Assembly: GCF_016545825.1 (NCBI RefSeq)
Contig: NC_052619.1
Span: forward strand, 11,423,501 to 11,487,500
Length of the DNA: 64,000 nt
Source of the DNA: Eucalyptus grandis
Taxonomy: Eukaryota > Streptophyta > Magnoliopsida > Myrtales > Myrtaceae
Direction of reading: 5' to 3'
The position numbers were made by a program, and so were the translations under genes. The stretch's first letter is position 1. Each line of letters opens with the position of its first letter. Of the stretch, positions 58,128-64,000 are shown piece by piece. A model generated the notes under the pieces. It searched no databases. It was not told the origin of the DNA and worked only from the letters and a program-made list of their open reading frames with translations.

Positions 58128-59220
58128 GGCCTCATTTATTTTGTCAAAAATATATTTCAAAAATAATGTTTTTGGCCATTTGGATCACTTAAAAAATAAG
58201 TCACCGAAACCTTATACTTAAATTTTAAAAAAAAAAAGATTTTTTTCTTAAAAAGAATTAGAAAACTTTTTTCAATATATAATTAAATATCGACACTTGA
58301 AGTTAAACTCTGTACTTAGGCATGAGAACTCAATGCTCGTTCTTGAACCCTTTAGCAAGACCAAGGCCTAGAGGCTCAGCCAGGTCCGCTAGGGTTCATT
58401 TAGATCAAGCCTGGATCCAAAGAGGTAGGGCCCGAAATCCTAGTGCCCAAGCTTGGGTCAATATAGGTGGGCTCAAGACATCGACACCCGTGCTATGACC
58501 TTGGCGCCAATCCTAGGTCCACAAAGATTAGGCCTAGGACCTCGGTACCATTGCTCGATGTCCCAACCTTAGTCCACAAAGGCCAAGGCCAAGTTCCCAT
58601 AACTTCCTTGTCATTCCATGGAGGCTAGGCCAAGTCCACAAAAACTAGGCTCAAGACCCCAAAACCCATGTTGTGAATCCCATGCTTGAGCTGGAGTCTG
58701 AGTCCATCAAGGGCTAGCCAAGCATGCTAACCCAAATATCCCGCACTAAAGCCTAGGTCCATCAAGGCCAAGGCCCACAAACCCGATGTTCGTGCCTGAG
58801 TCCCTGATGCCCAAACATGGTCTTGGTGAACTTAGGCCAATGCCCATGCTTGGTCCCCTACACTTGAGCTCGAGACCCCAATGCTTATGCTCATCAAGAC
58901 CAAGTTCAAGATCCCAATGCCCGTGCCTAAGTCCCCAACACCAAAGCTCGAGACCTTAGTGCCCATGCTTGAGCCCAAGTTCATCGAGGCAAGGCCTAGG
59001 ACCCCAGTGCTTGTGTGTAAGTCCACAAACCTAAGACAAGTCCTCAACACTGGAGCATAAGTTACCGTCACCTGAGCCTAAGTCTATTGAGGCCAAACTC
59101 GGGACCTTGATGTCCATGCCTAGTTCCTTGGCTTATTGTCCATAAGTCATTAGTGCCAAAATATCATATGTTGATTTAGGAAAATTATATAAGATTTTCC
59201 TTATATATATTAGATTCCAG
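58128..59220. mobile_element. Relative of the 2,054-2,757 element with an enlarged core
   Basis: The left arm 'ggcctcatttattttgtca', preceded by TTA, and 'aaataagtca' followed by 'cttatacttaaattt', match the element at 2,054. The core, 58.30-59.11 kb, is a degenerate array of short phrases such as 'aggcctaggaccccagtgc' and 'cccatgcttgag'. 'attccagccaaatattga' near 59.21 kb corresponds to the right arm, but the exact right end was not found. Not coding. Confidence 0.5.
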
Positions 59221-60962
59221 CCAAATATTGATTAGCTCCATTTGCTCAGTGATCCAGGGACAATGTTTTCCTTCTTATTTAAAGGGGAAGTCGATTTCTC
59301 TCAATTTAAACTTCTTGTTTTCAATCCATAGAAAAAGATTTCTTAAATCAATTAGTTTTCTATTATTCAAACATCAGAAAATCGAAAATAATTATCCAAA
59401 AATAATTTGGAGATGGGTATCAACGAGCTTTAGATCGAGCACCAGATAATCCAATTTAAGGATATTATGGCGAAGTTTAGATTGCAGACGAGATGATTGC
59501 TTTGAAGAAATCGTAAACCGTGTTTTACATCTAAGCTTGCCGACTTCGACACCCCTTTAATTTAAAGTGTTAACAAATGATTGTGGGTTATCCTGGAGCA
59601 CAAGACTTATGATTGCATAAGTTGACGCAGTCCATCCAATGGGAAAGTATGAGTTTGTAAGTTTTCTCTTTTAATTTTTTTTTTTATCTTTTTGGAAATC
59701 ATTGAATTGGACTTATTATAATGGATTTGAAGATGAAATAGTCAAGAGCGTGTCATGAATTCCGACCAAAAAAAAAAAAAAAAATGATTGCTTGTCATAT
59801 AAATAAAGGTGAAATTAACATTGGATATCTCAAAATGGAATGCTTTTGTTCTTCTAGTGAAAGAAGCTAAAAATTATGCACGTTTCACAAAAAATAAATA
59901 ATTTGTAAACTTATTTAAGTCAATCTTGATCTTGAAAAGTCAAGCTCAATCAAGATCCTATCAAGTGTCGAAGTTTGAACTTTGAAAATTCGAGTTGATT
60001 TGAGTACATATATTAAACCATGTCAACCATGTCAACTTGACTTAACTTGATTGTTCATCAGAGTAAAAATATTTCAATTGTTTTCAAGGTAGAGAAAAGG
60101 AGAAATACTTGCATGCACAGAATCGAGGGACCGTTACAACTATTGATCATGTAGATCACATAATATTCTCACGTAATAAATAAATAAATAAATAAATAAC
60201 GACACATAGGGATGAGCATCAAGTCCAGCGTAATTCAAGATCAGCTCCGAAATTCTAGGTAAAATTAGTTCAAATGGGGTAGAATAGGACGCTAGTTCTA
60301 GGGTGTGAATTGGCAACTCTACTCGAGAACCGGTTTATTTCAGTTCAAAATCAATTTACCTCGTCGTTCTCAATCGAAATCAATTATCTTATAACTATTC
60401 GATAAAAGCCAAACAAATCTAACTCCGGACAGAACTGGGAATCGACCGATTCAGTTCCAGGTTAGTTCCTAACATAGCCATTCCGTTCCCAAACCCGATC
60501 AATGAGGACATGAAAGGTCGGGCTTGGTAATTGCTAAGCCCTCAAACCGGTCAACCTCGGTGACATCCTACGATCCACGGGGACCGAGAAACCATTTCCT
60601 CGAGATGCGTGATGTGTGATGATCATGCGAACGAGCCCGACCACCTTCCAAGCCCAAAGATCATCGTGCAATAATGATACTGGCGAGCCCAACGTGTCGA
60701 TCGTCATCTTTTTCTTCTGCCCGCGTCATCTTCCCCGTCTTTATTTCTTTCTTTTTTCGAGATGATGACTGAATGTTATCGGATCGCGGCTGCTAAATGC
60801 GAAGGAGGTGAAAAGCCATCACGTTTCTCGATTCCCTTGTCTCCCTCTCTCTCCCTCTCTCCACCCCTTCTCCTCTCCGCCCGAGGTCAAAGGGAGGCTT
60901 CGCGCGTGAATCAGGCATAACGGGGTGCTTCATCTGAGTTCGGAGCTCTCTCCTATCCTACC
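59221..60962. other. Intergenic region and PEX13 upstream region
   Basis: No gene is seen. There is an (AAAT)n run at about 60,176-60,199. A stretch from 60.21 to 60.56 kb has 'gaaccggttta' and 'ggaatcgaccgattcagttcc' phrases that may be a decayed hAT-type element. From 60.83 to 60.88 kb, a CT-rich tract just before PEX13 looks like its 5' leader; no clear TATA box was found. Confidence 0.5.
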
Positions 60963-63299
60963 ATGGACTCCAGCAACGGCGCACCGGGTTCGCTCCTTTT
61001 GTTGTCTTTCTTTCTTGCTCGTTCGTTTCCGTTCTTGATGCAATTATGGGTGACGTCCGGCTGAATCGAGTGCTCTTTGTCTTCTCCGATTTGGGTTCCC
61101 ATTCGCTTTACGTTTTGTGGTCGCGCGCTGAAAAAGGAGGGGGCTTTATTCTCGTTGCTGAATTTGGTGGGAGTCTGTAATTGAAGTTTCGATCTTTTTT
61201 GGTTTGGTTTAGTTGTGTGTGGTCTCTGCGTTCTGGGTTTGTTTTCTTTACGAGCTTAGCTGCTTTTTCCGTCTATTGGGTCTCGCCGTTTGTGTATCTT
61301 TAAGGGCAATCGTCGGTTGGTGTCTTTTAACTCTTTATCTGCTTGAATGATCCGTGTTTTGTAGTGATAATTGAACAGGGATTCTCATGTTGGTTGTTGC
61401 CCTTAGAGTGATTAGTCTTGAGGCAACTGGTGCAAAGTCAGGCCACTATGTAAAATCGACCCCAACCATCCGTCCTTCTTGTTTGTTTGCAGTAGTTTGT
61501 GACATTCATTCCCTGTTTGCGCAGCAAATGGTCCACCTCCTAAGCCATGGGAAAGAGCCGGGGGTTCGTCAGGTCCTGCGCCATTTAAGCCGCCATCATC
61601 TGGAAGCACTAGTGATATAGTGGAAGCTTCCGGAACAGCAAGACCCGGTGAAATTGTTTCAACTACTGATAGAACTGTTCCTGTCAATGCAAATTCTATT
61701 GCCAGGCCGGTTCCCACCAGGCCATGGGAGCAACAATCCTATGGCAACAGTTATGGAGGTGCATATATACTGCTTATTTTATGTCCGTAGTTGCATGTGT
61801 TTTCATTACATTTTGATTGTGTGTGTATCTCAGCTATTGCTTTAAAGAACATAATAAGATGGTTCTTGATAATCATTGCAGGATATGGTTCTGGCCTGAA
61901 TTATAACTCAGGGTATAATTCAGGGATGTATGGCTCTTCATTGGGAGGATACGGAGGATCTTATGGGGGTGGGTTATATGGAAATGGAATGTACCGAGGA
62001 GGTACTAGCTTGGGCGGTGGTTACGGTGGGATGTATGGTGGTTCTAGCTTGGGTGGTGGTTACGGTGGGGGCATGTACAATAGTGGATTAGGGGGTCCAA
62101 TGGGTGGTTATGGAGGTGGTTATGGTGTTGGCATGGGTCCCTATGGCGATCAAGATCCGAACAACCCTTATGGTGCTCCCCCTTCTCCACCAGGATTTTG
62201 GATTTCCTTTCTCCAAGTGGTGAGCAAGCATCCACTGGTTTTGTGAAGTTTAATGATTTTGTATTATTATTCTGAAAACCGGGGTTAGACATACAGTCTG
62301 TAAACTTCTTCTTACATGAGTAACTTTCTTATGGCTGATACAGGTTTACTCAACTAATTTTCTAAATCAATGCAATAGACATGGTTTATGAAAGAAACAG
62401 TTTGCACAGAATGTATACCCTGTACAAAGCCAGGAACAAGAATTGCATTTGATTTAACTAGGGAAACTTTATATCTTGGTGCAACCCACAAGCTTAGCTG
62501 TGGGAAGGTTGATTCTTACTTCAATATTTTGCAGAACCTGCTAAAAAACTACCTATTTCTGTATGTGATTCTCTTTAACTGCTGAGTAGAAAGGTCTCAT
62601 AGCACCTTTTGATCGTGAATGTCCCTTTAATTGACTTGAGTTCTACCTTGGTCAAGCCAATGGTCCTTTATTACGAATATTATGTTGGCTATGTCGTTAT
62701 ATGAACTTTTATGCCTGTGCAAAAACCATGGAAGAGTAAGTGACCTTGCTGAATCTGTGTATAATTTTGTTAACTTATTATATCAATGTTAGATTACAAT
62801 CAAGTGACTAGTGTTGTTGATTTGTTTTTCCATCTGATGACAGATGCAAGGAGTTGTTACATTTTTTGGCCGCATTTCAATTCTGATAGACCAGAATACC
62901 CAGGCATTCCACATGTTTATGTCTGCACTTCTTCAGGTGCTGCTTTCTCTACTTACTGTATTTTCTTCCAGATAAAATGTTGCTGGAATTGTGCCATTGG
63001 GTTCCGTGGCATCAGTAGTTGTCTTTTAAGCAAGTAGACTTGAGTGTTGTGCAACATTGATCATTAACTAAATTGCATTCATGCAGCTTTTTGACCGATC
63101 AGGATTATTGTATGGCGAGTTAGCTAGATTTGTGTTAAGAATCCTGGGAATCAAAACAAAGCCTAAAAAGGTTCCTCCACCTGGACACAACGGTATGCCT
63201 GGGCTCCCCGGTGCTTTCCCTCAAAATGCTATTGAGGGACCGAAAGCAGCTCAAAGTGGCGCATGGGATAACGTATGGGGGGACAAACCCAGCAGCTAA
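60963..63299 (+). CDS. PEX13: Peroxin 13 (peroxisomal membrane docking protein)
   Basis: Five exons join into 300 codons plus stop: 60,963-60,987, 61,525-61,758, 61,882-62,219, 62,844-62,936 and 63,087-63,299. All introns are GT-AG. PEX13 is part of the peroxisomal membrane docking complex (with PEX14) that imports matrix proteins. Residues 9-20 hold PPPKPWE; residues 60-86 hold [19 protein letters not shown] Gly/Tyr-rich stretch (about 87-180) leads to [12 protein letters not shown]. Exons 4 and 5 encode the conserved membrane segment ([19 protein letters not shown], then [20 protein letters not shown]), and the end is [11 protein letters not shown]. As in other plants no SH3 domain follows. 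Length fits Arabidopsis PEX13/APM2. Exon 1 codes only eight and a third residues and is joined by a 537-bp intron. Confidence 0.95.
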
Positions 63300-64000
63300 A
63301 GACATTACCGCAAGAGATTGGATGCTCAAGACTACTGAGGGTAATGACACAGACCCGCTCAATAATTGGGGCCAAAAGGCATGGTCACGCTGGCTCAGTC
63401 TCTCAGTTTTGGTTTGCCGAAGGGCTATTCTTCCTGTGAAGGCTGTATGGTCGAGAACCTATCCTCCATGAGATGCTTGTGATGTTGAATTGCACTGTAG
63501 GTTACTCAGTTACTGTATATCTAAGTAAAGAATATTCGTGGCATGTATATTTGGAATGAGTATGCAATGAGATTTGTTAGGACTCGGGAGGTTCAGTGTT
63601 GCCACTTTTCGCATTGTGTGCTCGATAAATTTGCCGTGCAAACTCACACGACCTTGTTATAGTGCTTCTCTGATGCCATCATTTCAAGTCGTCTTGTTGA
63701 TTACTTACGTTCGAAGCATTTTGTTAGGCGTGACCTTTGCATGGGGTTACTTAGATTAACCTGGATCATGGGGGTATGTTAAGCACTTAAACAGGAGCAT
63801 TCTGCAGAAATCTTATCTTGGATTATACATTTGTCAATTTAGAGGCCAGGTTTGCGTTTTAGATAACGGAAGTCGGAGCAAGTTAGACCTCTTTTCTCCT
63901 GTGCTTTCAGGGGTCGGGCTATATTGCGGACGAAATTCTTCGGGGGGATTTGATAGGTCCTTTAACAGGAGAACCAGGAGACAGTGTATCAAGAAAATAA
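63300..64000 (+). other. PEX13 3' flank
   Basis: This is probably the 3' UTR to about 63,550, followed by intergenic DNA. ORFs at 63,211-63,471 and 63,574-63,759 overlap the PEX13 end in another frame or lie in its flank and have no support. Confidence 0.5.

Noticed and set aside
60210..60560. Possible third hAT copy with 'gaaccggtt' phrases
   Set aside because: No terminal inverted repeats or 8-bp TSD could be found. It is mentioned only as a possible decayed element.
1..64000. tRNA, rRNA or organelle-derived insertions
   Set aside because: No cloverleaf with the usual conserved loops, no rRNA-like block and no chloroplast or mitochondrial gene was recognised by eye. A tRNAscan or organelle search could still find short ones.

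Overview
The window is nuclear DNA of a flowering plant (eudicot). The genes have short exons with GT/AG introns. The space between them is AT-rich and packed with LINEs, LTR elements, DNA transposons and microsatellites, and nothing looks prokaryotic or organellar. The genus cannot be fixed from sequence alone; a woody rosid such as a Myrtaceae species is a guess.

Three protein families account for all the recognisable genes. (1) A tandem bZIP-like family on the minus strand: two open five-exon genes (11,335-13,694 and 35,788-38,433), one broken copy spread over 15.8-26.3 kb, and an exon-1 relic at 0.2 kb. (2) A DOMON plus cytochrome b561 family on the minus strand: one intact gene (43,144-46,796), one broken copy (49.5-57.0 kb), and two last-exon relics (10.4 and 31.1 kb). 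(3) An intact single-copy peroxin gene, PEX13, on the plus strand at 60,963-63,299. As I recall, PEX13 (At3g07560) and its b561/DOMON neighbour (At3g07570) are also adjacent in Arabidopsis, so the right end looks like the conserved ancestral core and the left 40 kb like lineage-specific duplication.

The copies are joined by a recurring AT-rich spacer of about 1.8 kb that leads into either a b561 3' end or a bZIP upstream region. Repeated unequal exchange of [spacer + b561] and [spacer + bZIP] blocks explains the layout. Inside the spacer, a block of about 350 bp is itself tripled at 3.5-4.5 kb and at 28.2-29.3 kb.

Mobile elements were dated and bounded by target-site duplications (TSDs) and by comparing copies with their uninterrupted paralogues. 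They include a LINE with a 16-bp TSD carrying a nested 3.07-kb solo LTR (5-bp TSD), a second solo LTR of 3.4 kb (5-bp TSD), a TRIM split by another LTR element, hAT-type elements with 8-bp TSDs, foldback elements with GC-rich cores and 9-10-bp TSDs (Mutator-like), and elements with 3-bp TTA/TAA-type TSDs (PIF/Harbinger-like). A 2.8-kb element at 32.4-35.25 kb appears to carry captured exons.

The most interesting biology is the bZIP family. Both open copies have lost the two invariant residues of the bZIP DNA-contact signature but keep an open frame, a leucine-zipper-like region and splice sites. The dead copy still has the canonical residues. The open copies could encode non-DNA-binding dimerisation partners.
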